Positions 27,627 to 35,184 of a stretch of 64,000 bases of DNA are shown piece by piece. Positions within the stretch are counted from its first letter, which is position 1, and each line of letters starts with the position of its first letter. Both the position numbers and the translations under genes were made by a program. The DNA is taken from contig JADKDT010000005.1 in NCBI GenBank assembly GCA_016714465.1, forward strand, positions 124,001 through 188,000. The letters run 5' to 3'. This DNA comes from Candidatus Brachythrix odensensis. GTDB taxonomy: Bacteria; Chloroflexota; Anaerolineae; J036; Brachytrichaceae. The notes beneath the pieces are model-generated. The model was not told the origin of the DNA, searched no databases, and saw only the letters and a list, made by a program, of their open reading frames with translations.

Positions 27627-27632
27627 GATAAT
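27627..27632 (+). promoter_or_regulatory. -10 element (GATAAT) for the DinB-2 gene
   Basis: GATAAT ends seven bases before the ATG at 27640. It overlaps an earlier in-frame ATG at 27631, which argues for 27640 as the true start. Confidence 0.55.
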
Positions 27633-27639
27633 GCCCAGT

Positions 27640-28218
27640 ATGCTTGACTTCACGCCTGTACGCGAAAAGAGAACCACCATCGCCGCGCTGGCCCGCCCGC
27701 TCAGCCGGACCGATCTTGCGCGGTTGACCCATGAAATGGTCGACACCCTGCTGGGCATCATCGAGGACGCCACCGACGCCGATGTCGTATTCCAGCCCAA
27801 AGATCCGGGCGCATCCGATCCATATGCCGCGAACGAGGCGCTGAAGAACGTCAGTTGGACACTCGGCCATGTCGTCGTGCATGCCACGGCCTCGGCCGAG
27901 GAAGCCGCCTTCCTGGCCGCCGAGCTGGCCCGGGGCGTGCCCGATCATGGCCGTTCGCGCCATGAGACGAATTGGGAAACGGTCACGACCATCGCCCAGT
28001 GCCGGGCCCGGCTCGAGGAGAGCCGCCGCATGCGCCTGGCCTCGCTGGGCGTGTGGCCGGATTCACCCCACTATGAGAACCAGGTCGAGCCCTACCCGGG
28101 CGCCGGCGTGCGTAACTGCAAAGGCCGCTTCATTGGCGGTCTGGCCCACGACGACTCGCACATTGAGCAGCTCCGGGAGATCATCCGCCAGGCCAAAGCG
28201 GCCCGCGGCGCAGCCTGA
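27640..28218 (+). CDS. DinB-family protein
   Basis: 192 residues. Three His positions typical of the DinB metal site are visible: LARLTHEMVDTLLGIIE, LGHVVVHATASAEEAAF and the C-terminal HDDSHIEQLREIIRQ. The start at 27640 is chosen on the GATAAT hexamer seven bases upstream. The next gene begins 39 nt downstream, so co-transcription is likely. Function unknown; DinB-like proteins are often thiol transferases or stress proteins. Confidence 0.8.
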   Translation: MLDFTPVREKRTTIAALARPLSRTDLARLTHEMVDTLLGIIEDATDADVVFQPKDPGASDPYAANEALKNVSWTLGHVVVHATASAEEAAFLAAELARGVPDHGRSRHETNWETVTTIAQCRARLEESRRMRLASLGVWPDSPHYENQVEPYPGAGVRNCKGRFIGGLAHDDSHIEQLREIIRQAKAARGAA

Positions 28219-28257
28219 TCCCGCACGCTGGTGAAGGCCGGCGAGGAGACCATCCCC

Positions 28258-29349
28258 ATGAGTGAAATCGATATCAAACTGGCCCGCCTGCGCGAGCTGA
28301 TGGCCCAGAAGAAACTGGATGCCGTCATCCTGCAACGCAACAGCAGCTTTGCCTGGATCACCTGCGGCGCGCCCAGCTACATCAACACCGCGTCGACGAC
28401 GGGTGTGGCCGCGGCAGTCGTCACCCTATCCGACCGCTACATCGTCACCAACAACATCGAGGCCCCCCGCCTCGAGCGCGAGGAGGGGCTGGCTGCCCAG
28501 GGCTGGAAGCTGCACGCCTCGCGCTGGTATGAGACCAAGGATCTGGCGGCCGAGTTGACCGCCGGTTTGGAGGTGGGTTCGGACGGGCTGATGCCCGGCA
28601 CCGCCAACCTTGCCAACGAGATTACCTTGTTGCGGGCGTCGTTGACTGCCGTGGAGGCCGAGCGCTTCCGGGCATTGGGCCGGCTGTGCGGCGAGGCCAT
28701 GGATTCGGCCATCCGGGGTGTGCGCCCGGGCGACACTGAATTCGAGATTGCTGGGCGGCTCGATCGGGCCACTTTCGCCCGGGGCGTCCAGCCCATCGTC
28801 AATCTGATCGCCACCGATAATCGCATCTTCGAATTTCGCCATCCGCTGCCGACCAACAAGCAGATGGAGAAATACGCCATGCTGGTGCTGTGCGGCCGCA
28901 AATCGGGGCTGGTCGCCTCGATCACCCGGCTGGTTCATTTCGGCAAGCTGCCCGACGAACTCAAGCGCAAGGCCGATGCCTGCATGCGGGTCGACGCCGC
29001 CTACATCGCCGGAAGCAAGCCCGGACGGACGGTGGCCGACGCCTTCAAGAAAGGCGTCGATGCCTACGCCGCCGCCGGTTTTCCCGACGAGTGGCAGCTT
29101 CACCATCAGGGGGGCCTGACCGGCTACGAGCCGCGCGAGATCCTCGGCCGGCCGGGCGCGAACGCGGTCGTCGCGGTGGATCAGGCCTATGCCTGGAACC
29201 CGTCGATCGCGGGGGTCAAGTCGGAAGACACCGTGCTCGTAACCGAGGCCGGGCATGAGGTCATCACCCAGATTGACGGCTGGGATACCCAGCTCATCGT
29301 CGTCGACGGCGAGCCTGTCGTGCGCCCGCGGGTGCTCGAAATCATCTGA
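28258..29349 (+). CDS. M24-family (Xaa-Pro aminopeptidase-like) protein, atypical metal site
   Basis: 363 residues with the creatinase/aminopeptidase-P layout: an N-terminal domain (LARLRELMAQKKLDAVIL, FAWITCGAPSYINTAS) and a C-terminal pita-bread domain. The block TDNRIFEFRHPLPTNK is typical of a conserved subfamily. The two Asp metal ligands expected in the D-x-G...S-D-x-T region are not seen; this stretch reads MLVLCGRKSGLVASITRLV. HHQGGLTGYEPRE and VKSEDTVLVTEAG retain a His and a Glu. It is therefore probably not a standard dinuclear metallopeptidase. ATG at 28258 begins the conserved sequence. Confidence 0.82.
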   Translation: MSEIDIKLARLRELMAQKKLDAVILQRNSSFAWITCGAPSYINTASTTGVAAAVVTLSDRYIVTNNIEAPRLEREEGLAAQGWKLHASRWYETKDLAAELTAGLEVGSDGLMPGTANLANEITLLRASLTAVEAERFRALGRLCGEAMDSAIRGVRPGDTEFEIAGRLDRATFARGVQPIVNLIATDNRIFEFRHPLPTNKQMEKYAMLVLCGRKSGLVASITRLVHFGKLPDELKRKADACMRVDAAYIAGSKPGRTVADAFKKGVDAYAAAGFPDEWQLHHQGGLTGYEPREILGRPGANAVVAVDQAYAWNPSIAGVKSEDTVLVTEAGHEVITQIDGWDTQLIVVDGEPVVRPRVLEII

Positions 29350-29362
29350 TCAGACACATCAC

Positions 29363-29424
29363 GATTCTGGGACGCTATCCCCCGTCCCGGCGTACGCCGG
29401 GACGGGGGATAGCGTCCCAGAATC
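29363..29424. repeat. Perfect 62-nt palindrome
   Basis: 31+31 nt, fully self-complementary, centred on GGCGTACGCC like the palindrome at 26191-26242 but with different outer arms (GATTCTGGGACGCTATCC...). Confidence 0.92.
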
Positions 29425-29457
29425 ATGGATTGTGGCACGAACTGGAGAAGCAAAGAA

Positions 29458-30372
29458 ATGAAGAGTATCGTTTTATCCTCACTCGCGGCTGCTGTGTTGC
29501 TGGCTGCTTGTGGCGCGCAGGCCGCCCCGACCGCGGTCCCGCCCACGACGGTCCCGCCGACGGCAGTGCCGCCGACCGCGACACCCATTCCGCCCACGGC
29601 CACGCCGCTGCCGCCCGCCGCGACAGCCGTCCCGCCGACCCGCGTTCCGCCTACCGCCGCGCCGGCGGGGGCGGGGGTGATCCCCTTCCGGGCCATTACC
29701 GAGACGGTCAAGCCATTGAATTCCATTGAGACCACCATCAAGCTGGCCTTCAAGGGCAAGGATTTCAACGGCAAAATCGCCGATGGCGAGCTGAATATGA
29801 GCGCGCGCAACAATCTGCTGAAGAAACAGGCCGCCCTGGCCTTTGGCGGTTCGCTGGCCGCCGCCATCATGGGCGACGCAGCCGCCACCCTCCAGGCCAC
29901 CAGCATCGGCGTCTATGAGCTGGGCGGCTTTTCGTACACCACGATCACGGGCGCCCAGGAACTGTGCATCAAGCAGAAGATCGACCCCACCAAGCCGAGC
30001 AGCACGATGTCGCCCGAGGCGATCGTAGGCACACTGGGCAGCGATAAGACGCCCATCTACGGCACCCTGGCCGGCAACGAGACTGTCAACGGCGTACCGG
30101 CCCGCAAATACATCATCGATCCGGTAAAGACGCAGGCCTCGATCGTCAAGACCGGCAAGGACGATTTCTACAAGAACGCGTCGATCACCGGCGGGGAAGT
30201 CTATGTGGCCGCGGATGGCGGCTATCTGCTCCGGATGACGATGGATCTTGCCGGGAAGTACAACGACTTCAAGCTGGATGGCGCAATGAAGGTGAGCATG
30301 GACATCGGCAATATCAACGGCAACGTTGAGGTTACCCTGCCCAAGAGCTGCGACAACCCGCTCGGAGGCTAA
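29458..30372 (+). CDS. LppX/LprG-like lipoprotein
   Basis: 304 residues. The signal sequence ends in the lipobox VLLAAC, followed by about 50 residues of Pro-Thr repeats (TAVPPTTVPPTAVPP), a flexible wall or surface spacer. The remaining ~230 residues resemble the LppX/LolA-like half-barrel (FYKNASITGGEVYVAADGGYLLRMTMDL). Mycobacterial relatives carry lipids across the cell wall; that role here is inference. ATG at 29458 is chosen because it begins a standard signal peptide; the upstream in-frame extension lies against the palindrome. Confidence 0.78.
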   Translation: MKSIVLSSLAAAVLLAACGAQAAPTAVPPTTVPPTAVPPTATPIPPTATPLPPAATAVPPTRVPPTAAPAGAGVIPFRAITETVKPLNSIETTIKLAFKGKDFNGKIADGELNMSARNNLLKKQAALAFGGSLAAAIMGDAAATLQATSIGVYELGGFSYTTITGAQELCIKQKIDPTKPSSTMSPEAIVGTLGSDKTPIYGTLAGNETVNGVPARKYIIDPVKTQASIVKTGKDDFYKNASITGGEVYVAADGGYLLRMTMDLAGKYNDFKLDGAMKVSMDIGNINGNVEVTLPKSCDNPLGG

Positions 30373-30397
30373 CCGCCTGGCACACAACGATTCTCCG

Positions 30398-30425
30398 GGG
30401 TGATCTCCGCTGGCGGAGTTCACCC
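30398..30425. terminator. Hairpin after the lipoprotein gene
   Basis: GGGTGATCTCCGC pairs with GCGGAGTTCACCC with one mismatch and a two-base loop. No T tract; possible terminator. Confidence 0.5.
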
Positions 30426-30467
30426 TGGCCACGCTTTCGATTGCGCGTTTGGGGCCAATGGCTGGTG

Positions 30468-30473
30468 TATGAT
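30468..30473 (+). promoter_or_regulatory. -10 element for the aspS leader
   Basis: TATGAT lies 12 nt before the leader-peptide ATG at 30486, so transcription should begin around 30480 and leave almost no 5' UTR. A -35 is not obvious; TTGCGC at 30441 is too far away. Confidence 0.5.
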
Positions 30474-30485
30474 TACCGCCTCGAC

Positions 30486-30551
30486 ATGAAGAAGCGCTTC
30501 AACAACGCGAACGATAACGATAATAACGGGGCCTCGCCAGGCGCCGCTTAG
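30486..30551 (+). CDS. aspS leader peptide (Asn/Asp-rich), attenuator
   Basis: A 21-codon ORF beginning MKKRFNNANDNDNNGASP. Codons 6-14 (30501-30527) contain six Asn and two Asp codons in nine. It lies immediately upstream of a perfect intrinsic terminator and the aspS gene. This is the classic architecture of ribosome-dependent attenuation, where stalling at codons for scarce aminoacyl-tRNAs prevents termination. Asn as well as Asp codons would make sense if the AspRS also charges tRNA-Asn (indirect Asn-tRNA pathway). The stop at 30549-30551 places a terminating ribosome over CAGGCG (30538-30543), the proposed antiterminator strand. Not experimentally shown; too short for routine gene calling. 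Confidence 0.75.
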   Translation: MKKRFNNANDNDNNGASPGAA

Positions 30552-30570
30552 TCGTTCGCGAAACGCGAAC
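30506..30570 (+). promoter_or_regulatory. Alternative RNA pairings in the aspS leader
   Basis: Three mutually exclusive pairings can be drawn. CGCGAACGA (30506-30514, within the Asn/Asp codons) pairs nine for nine with TCGTTCGCG (30552-30560). The same 30554-30560 strand pairs with CGCGAAC (30564-30570) as a local AAA-loop hairpin. CAGGCG (30538-30543) pairs with CGCCTG (30591-30596), the 5' arm of the terminator. A ribosome stalled on the Asn/Asp codons would free CAGGCG for antitermination; one at the stop codon would cover it. Confidence 0.65.
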
Positions 30571-30586
30571 TGGAAACGCAGACTGA

Positions 30587-30617
30587 GGGCCGCCTGAAAA
30601 ACAGGCGGCCCTTTTTT
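30587..30617 (+). terminator. Intrinsic terminator in the aspS leader (attenuator)
   Basis: GGGCCGCCTG (30587-30596), loop AAAAA, CAGGCGGCCC (30602-30611), then T6 (30612-30617). It is a textbook rho-independent terminator placed upstream of the aspS ribosome site, which only makes sense as a regulated one. Confidence 0.92.
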
Positions 30618-30645
30618 GATGCAGCAAACAAGGACGGAGACAGCC

Positions 30646-32412
30646 ATGCGCAAAACACATACCGCCGGCGCCCTGCGCGCCACAGACGAGGGCAAATCGG
30701 TCATCCTGGCCGGCTGGGTACACCGCCGCCGCGATTTCGGCGGGCTGATCTTCGTCGATCTGCGCGACCGCTACGGGATGACCCAGATCACCCTCGATCC
30801 GCAGCGCGTGCCGGCCGAGGTCTTCAAGGCCGTCGAAGGCATACGGGCCGAGTATGTGATCGAGGTCGAGGGCACGGTCCATCTGCGCCCCGAGAAGATG
30901 CGCAACCCGAAGCTGGCCACCGGCGATGTCGAGGTGTTTGCGACCAAGGTCATCATCCACAACGCGGCCAAGGTGCCGCCGTTCCCGATCGACACCGACG
31001 GGACGGATGTGGACGAAAACCTGCGCCTGAAGTACCGCTATCTCGATCTGCGCCGCGAGCGAATGGCCCGCAACCTCACCCTGCGCCACAAATTGATCAA
31101 GCACATGCGCGACTACATGGACCGCAACGGCTTCATCGAGGTCGAGACGCCGATCCTGTTCAAGAGCACGCCCGAAGGCGCGCGCGAGTATCTCGTCCCC
31201 AGCCGGGTGCACCCGGGCGAGTTCTACGCCCTGCCCCAGAGCCCGCAGCAGCTCAAGCAGCTCCTGATGGTGGGCGGGATAGAGCGTTATTTCCAGATCG
31301 CGCGCTGCTTCCGGGACGAGGACCAGCGGGCCGACCGCCAGCCCGAGTTCACCCAGCTCGACGTGGAGATGAGCTTTGTCGACCGCGACGATGTCATGGC
31401 GCTGATCGAGACCATGCTGGTCCAGTTCACGACCGAACAGGCCGCCCTGCACGGCAAGCGCCTGCTCTACACGCCCTTCCGCCGGCTGACCTTTGCCGAG
31501 GCGATGGGCCGCTACGGCAACGACAAACCCGACCTGCGCTTCGGGATGGAGATTTTCGACGTCACCGTGGCGACCCGCGACTCGCAGTTTGCGGTCTTCG
31601 CCGGCGCCCCGGGCGTGCGCGGGATCGTGGCGCCCGGCTGCGCCGCCTACACCCGCAAGCAGACCGACGAGCTGATCGAGTTTGCCCGCAAGGAAGGAGC
31701 CAAGGGCTTGGTCGTGCTGCACCATGACCCCGAGGGCATTCGCGGCAGCGGCGCGGGCGCCAAGCTGAGCGAGGCCGAGAAGGCCGCCCTGATCGCCGCT
31801 GGCGGGAGCAAGCCCGGCGATCTGCTGCTGCTCGTCGCTGACGCCGAGGGTATAGCCTTGAATGCGTTGGGCAAGCTGCGGGTGGAGATGGGGACGCGGC
31901 TCAAGCTGGCCGACCCGAACGTGCTGGCCTTCGCCTGGGTCGTCGACTTCCCGATGTTCACCTGGGACAAGGACGACAGCCGCTGGGTGCCGAATCATCA
32001 CCTGTTCACCGCCCCGCGCGACGAGGACCTCGACAAATTCGAGACCAACCCGGGCGAGGTCAAGGGCAAGCAGTACGACCTGGTCTGCAACGGCTACGAG
32101 GCCGGCGGCGGGAGCATCCGAATTCACCGGCGCGACGTGCAGCTGCGGGTGATGAGCCTGCTGGGCCTGTCGCTCGAAGAGGCCTACAAGAAGTTCGGGC
32201 ACATGCTGGACGCTTTCGAGTATGGCGCGCCGCCGCACGGCGGGATCGCCCCGGGGGTCGACCGGCTGGCCATGCTGTTCGCCGGCGAGCCGAACATCCG
32301 CGAGGTCATTGCCTTCCCGAAGAACCAGCAGGCCGCGGACGTGATGCTGGGCATCCCCTCGGCCGCGACGGACAAACAGCTCAAGGAGCTCAGCGTCAGC
32401 GTGACGCTGTAA
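30646..32412 (+). CDS. aspS: Aspartate--tRNA(Asp/Asn) ligase
   Basis: A 588-residue bacterial-type class II aspartyl-tRNA synthetase. The N-terminal OB-fold anticodon domain (ILAGWVHRRRDFGGLIFVDLRD), class II motif 1 region (FIEVETPILFKSTPEGAREYL), motif 2 (CFRDEDQRADRQPEFTQLDV), the bacterial GAD insertion, and motif 3 (HGGIAPGVDRLAMLF) are complete. AGGACGGAG lies upstream of the ATG. Whether it is non-discriminating (charging tRNA-Asn too) cannot be decided by eye, but the Asn-rich leader peptide suggests so. It is preceded by an attenuator and followed by a strong terminator, so it is a single-gene unit. Confidence 0.97.
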   Translation: MRKTHTAGALRATDEGKSVILAGWVHRRRDFGGLIFVDLRDRYGMTQITLDPQRVPAEVFKAVEGIRAEYVIEVEGTVHLRPEKMRNPKLATGDVEVFATKVIIHNAAKVPPFPIDTDGTDVDENLRLKYRYLDLRRERMARNLTLRHKLIKHMRDYMDRNGFIEVETPILFKSTPEGAREYLVPSRVHPGEFYALPQSPQQLKQLLMVGGIERYFQIARCFRDEDQRADRQPEFTQLDVEMSFVDRDDVMALIETMLVQFTTEQAALHGKRLLYTPFRRLTFAEAMGRYGNDKPDLRFGMEIFDVTVATRDSQFAVFAGAPGVRGIVAPGCAAYTRKQTDELIEFARKEGAKGLVVLHHDPEGIRGSGAGAKLSEAEKAALIAAGGSKPGDLLLLVADAEGIALNALGKLRVEMGTRLKLADPNVLAFAWVVDFPMFTWDKDDSRWVPNHHLFTAPRDEDLDKFETNPGEVKGKQYDLVCNGYEAGGGSIRIHRRDVQLRVMSLLGLSLEEAYKKFGHMLDAFEYGAPPHGGIAPGVDRLAMLFAGEPNIREVIAFPKNQQAADVMLGIPSAATDKQLKELSVSVTL

Positions 32413-32427
32413 ATTCCGCTGGAACAA

Positions 32428-32494
32428 CCTCGCGGGTAGGCGCTGCTGGCTTCTGGCCGGCGCGGGTATATGGCGCCTTCCCGCGAGGTTTTTT
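32428..32494 (+). terminator. Intrinsic terminator of aspS
   Basis: CCTCGCGGG (32428-32436) pairs with CCCGCGAGG (32480-32488), extended by AGGCGC/GCGCCT, followed by T6. The loop is large and itself structured. Confidence 0.85.
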
Positions 32495-32524
32495 CGTTGC
32501 GGGCGGACGTCGCCGGGCCTGTCA

Positions 32525-33153
32525 CTCGTCATGCTGAGCGCGCCCACTGAGCCGTGGCGCGCCCGAGCGTCGCGGGCGCGCGAAGCATCTCTACGTTAGC
32601 CGATCGGAGCCCAACCGGGCGGGACATGACCGGTCGAGGCAGAGACCCTTCGCCGGGCCGATACGATCGAGTCCACTGGGGCTCTACGGCCCGGCTGCTC
32701 AGAAACTGGCCCTTCATCAATCTGCGGAAGCATCCTGAGCGGAGGGCGGCGTCCGTGATGAGTTTGGCTCCGGCCGTGCCAGCCGCCCGCAGTCGAAGGA
32801 CGCTTCCGCTGACGAGTGGAGCGCAGGCGTCCTTCGACTCCGCGCATCGACGCTTGCGCGCCGATGCGCTCCGCTCAGGATGCCTGCGCTTTTTGTGCGC
32901 GGTAGCGCGCACGCCGTTTCTGCCCGCCCTTTCTGCCGAAGGCGGTCCGGAACTCAGGGTGACAAGATCGCCGCTCGTCATGCTGAGCGCGCCCACTAAG
33001 CCGTGGCGCGCCCGAGCGTCGCGGGCGCGCGAAGCATCTCTACGTTAGCCGATCAGAGCCCGACCGGGCGGGACATGACCGGTCGAGGCAGAGACCCTTC
33101 GCCGGGCCGATATGATCGTGTCCACTTTGGCTCTACGGCCCGGCTCAGGGTGA
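32525..33153. repeat. Duplicated repeat block with nested palindromes (732-nt gene-free gap)
   Basis: This non-coding stretch between aspS and the P450 gene contains two direct copies, about 170 nt each, starting CTCGTCATGCTGAGCGCGCC at 32525 and 32974 (period 449) and differing at a few bases. Between them are nested inverted repeats: GCATCCTGAGCGGA (32730-32743) with 32870-32883, and AGTCGAAGGACGC (32791-32803) with 32827-32839. The second copy ends in CTCAGGGTGAC, and the P450 stop codon lies within it. No convincing gene or RNA was seen. The element resembles the CATGCTGAGC/CAGGGTGAC dispersed repeats of many environmental genomes. Confidence 0.85.
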
Positions 33154-34536
33154 CGGCATTTCTTTTCGGCGCTTCAACTCCATCCGCATGCCATATTTCG
33201 GGCGCATGGTGATGGTCTGCTCCTTGAAGATGCGCTGCCCGGGGACGAGCGCCATCTCGTAGCGCTGGGCGAGCATCGCCAGCAGCAGATGGCCTTCCAT
33301 CAGGGCGAAGGTGTTGCCGATGCAGACGTGCGGGCCGGTCAGGAACGGGATATAGGCGTTGCGGTTGATCCTGGCCCGATTCTCGGGCAGGAAGCGCTCC
33401 GGCTTGAAGGCCTCCGGCTCCTCCCAGAAATCGGGATGGCGGTGGATGTTGTTGATGGCGATCCCGACAAACGCGCCCTGCGGCAGGGCATACTCGCCCA
33501 ACGTCAACGGCGCATACGCCATCCGGGCGGTGAAGGGCACCGGCGGGAACAGGCGCAGGCTCTCCTCGAGCGTGGCCAGGGTGAGCGGCAGGGACGGCAG
33601 ATCGGCGAAGGTCGGCGCGCGGCCCTTGAGGACGGTATCGACCTCGGCCTGCAGCTTGCGCAGCGCCTCGGGGTTCTGCGACAGGGCGTACCAGGTCCAG
33701 GTCAGGGCCAGAGCGGTCGTCTCGTGCCCGGCGCCGTAGATCGTGGCGACCTCGTTGCGGACCTCCTGATCGGTCATCCCCTTGCCGGTGTCTTCGTCGC
33801 GGGCTTCGAGCAGCATGTCGAGCAGGTCGCCCTTCTTCTCGGCGCTGGCCCGGCGCTCACGGATCATCCGATACAGGTAGTCATCGAGCAGGGCTTTGGC
33901 CGCCCAGAAGCGCCGGTTGCCGGGCGTCGGCCACGAGGCAGGCAGGCGGATTGGATTGCGCACGATGGCCTGGGTGTAGTGCAGGCCGACATCCACCGCG
34001 TTTCCGATCCGGTCGACCTCGGGCAGGATGTCGCTCGAGAACATCGTGCCGTTGATGATGTCCAACGTGACGAGTTTCATCTCGTCGTTGAGCATGACCT
34101 CGGCCCCATCGGGGAGCTTCTCCCAGCGGGCCAGCATGCGCGCGCCGCCGGCGGCCATGGTCTCGCCCATGGCCTGGATGCGCTGGCGGTGAAAGATCGG
34201 CTGCATCATCCGGCGGCGGGTGAACCAGGTCTCGCCGTCGGTGGTCAGCACGCTCAGCCCGAGCATGGGGGTGAGGAGCGTGCCGCCCTCGATATCGGCG
34301 GGGCGGCGCAGGATGGCCTTGCGGTCGACCAGGGCCTCGTGGGCGAGGTCAGGGTGCGAGACGATGGTGAAGGAGCGGTTGCCGGCGAGCTGGATGCGGA
34401 AGATGTCGCCGCGCTCCTTCCACACCCGGTCAATGGTGCCGATCGAGTCGCGGCCGAACACGAGCAGGTTGCCGATGATGGGCGCGCCCTTGATGAAGGG
34501 GATTGCGCGCGGGGTGGCGGGAGTTGGGGTGGTCAT
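33145..34536 (-). CDS. Cytochrome P450
   Basis: 463 residues. The I-helix oxygen-activating motif is AGHETTALAL, the ExxR is EESLRLFPP, the PERF-like element is FKPERFLPENR, and the heme-binding loop FLTGPHVCIGNTFA holds the Cys ligand. No membrane anchor is evident, so it should be soluble. The sequence resembles the CYP102/CYP4-like bacterial group. No ferredoxin, reductase or terpene/polyketide genes are nearby, so partner and substrate are unknown. GATAAT lies 11 bases before the ATG. Its stop codon lies inside a repeat. Confidence 0.95.
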   Translation of the reverse strand: MTTPTPATPRAIPFIKGAPIIGNLLVFGRDSIGTIDRVWKERGDIFRIQLAGNRSFTIVSHPDLAHEALVDRKAILRRPADIEGGTLLTPMLGLSVLTTDGETWFTRRRMMQPIFHRQRIQAMGETMAAGGARMLARWEKLPDGAEVMLNDEMKLVTLDIINGTMFSSDILPEVDRIGNAVDVGLHYTQAIVRNPIRLPASWPTPGNRRFWAAKALLDDYLYRMIRERRASAEKKGDLLDMLLEARDEDTGKGMTDQEVRNEVATIYGAGHETTALALTWTWYALSQNPEALRKLQAEVDTVLKGRAPTFADLPSLPLTLATLEESLRLFPPVPFTARMAYAPLTLGEYALPQGAFVGIAINNIHRHPDFWEEPEAFKPERFLPENRARINRNAYIPFLTGPHVCIGNTFALMEGHLLLAMLAQRYEMALVPGQRIFKEQTITMRPKYGMRMELKRRKEMPSP

Positions 34537-34566
34537 GCGGGGAACTGATTATCTGGCAGTTCGGCA

Positions 34567-34584
34567 GGTTTGATCAGGTGGGTA
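34567..34584. repeat. Family D (TTTGATCAGG) half-site upstream of the P450
   Basis: GGTTTGATCAGGTGGGTA, the same unit as at 35075-35184 and 62644-62696. Confidence 0.75.
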
Positions 34585-34605
34585 GAGGGCGCCTCAAAAA
34601 CATCC

Positions 34606-34652
34606 GGCGAGATCACCCTCCCCGCGCGAAGCGCGGGGAGGGTGATCTCGCC
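34606..34652. repeat. Triloop hairpin, family E
   Basis: 22-nt perfect arms, loop GAA, inner stem CCCCGCGC. Nearly identical in sequence to the hairpin at 44609-44655. Confidence 0.88.
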
Positions 34653-34741
34653 AATGATTTTCAGGATGACCTCCAAGGTGTGATCAGGAAATTTGCCTGC
34701 GCTATAGTCTCGCGGCTTGCGAACGCAGACAACGCCAAGCG

Positions 34742-34784
34742 CGGAAGCGATATTGTCCGGCGAAGCCGGACAATATCGCTTCCG
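34742..34784. repeat. Triloop hairpin, family E
   Basis: 20-nt perfect arms CGGAAGCGATATTGTCCGGC, loop GAA, upstream of the zinc-ribbon gene. Confidence 0.88.
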
Positions 34785-34808
34785 AAACAGATCGCCCCTG
34801 GAGTCCCA

Positions 34809-35083
34809 ATGAAATCAGGCAAATGTCCCAAGTGCAATTCAACCGAGATCTTCGCGTCCTACGGCAAGAGCAGCCTCGACTCCGGACTTAGCACGGGGAC
34901 GGCCAGCCGCTTCTCCGCCTTCGCACCGCCAAGAGCGGCCTATTGGGCGATGACGTCAAGATGTTGTATCTGGAGACCTATGTCTGCCGCGCGTGCGGCT
35001 GCGTCGAGCAGTACGTCCACGACCTGGATGCGTTGGGCAAGATTGACGCGTGCGCGAACTGGAGAAGGGTTACTCAAGTTTGA
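34809..35083 (+). pseudogene. Small zinc-ribbon protein, frameshifted
   Basis: The first frame reads MKSGKCPKCNSTEIFASYGK, a CxxC zinc knuckle. A second frame, from about 34916, continues LRTAKSGLLGDDVKMLYLET, YVCRACGCVEQYVHDLDALG and ends ANWRRVTQV at 35083. Together they form a four-Cys zinc-ribbon protein of about 90 residues. The frame is broken between about 34885 and 34915 by a one-base change. The stop TGA is supplied by a family D repeat. Function unknown. Confidence 0.7.
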
Positions 35084-35184
35084 TCAGGTTTGATCAAGTA
35101 GGTAAGGTTTGATCAGGTAGGAACCCACCTGACCACACCTTACCCACCTGATCAAACCTGATCACACCTGATCAAACCTGATCA
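35075..35184. repeat. Family D TTTGATCA repeat cluster (palindromic)
   Basis: About six or seven GGTTTGATCA-type units arranged in two opposed blocks, separated by a GGTAGGAACCCACC centre. The left end supplies the stop of the zinc-ribbon gene (35081-35083) and the right end the last three codons and stop of the LysR gene (35172-35174). Confidence 0.88.

Noticed and set aside
30373..30645. T-box riboswitch upstream of aspS
   Set aside because: No T-box sequence or specifier-loop layout is visible; the Asn/Asp-coding short ORF and terminator explain the region better.
32554..33212. Reading frames within the aspS-P450 gap that repeat an identical N-terminus (MARPSVAGARSIST)
   Set aside because: The identity comes from the duplicated non-coding repeat, not from a gene family; the frames have no ribosome site and no domain.
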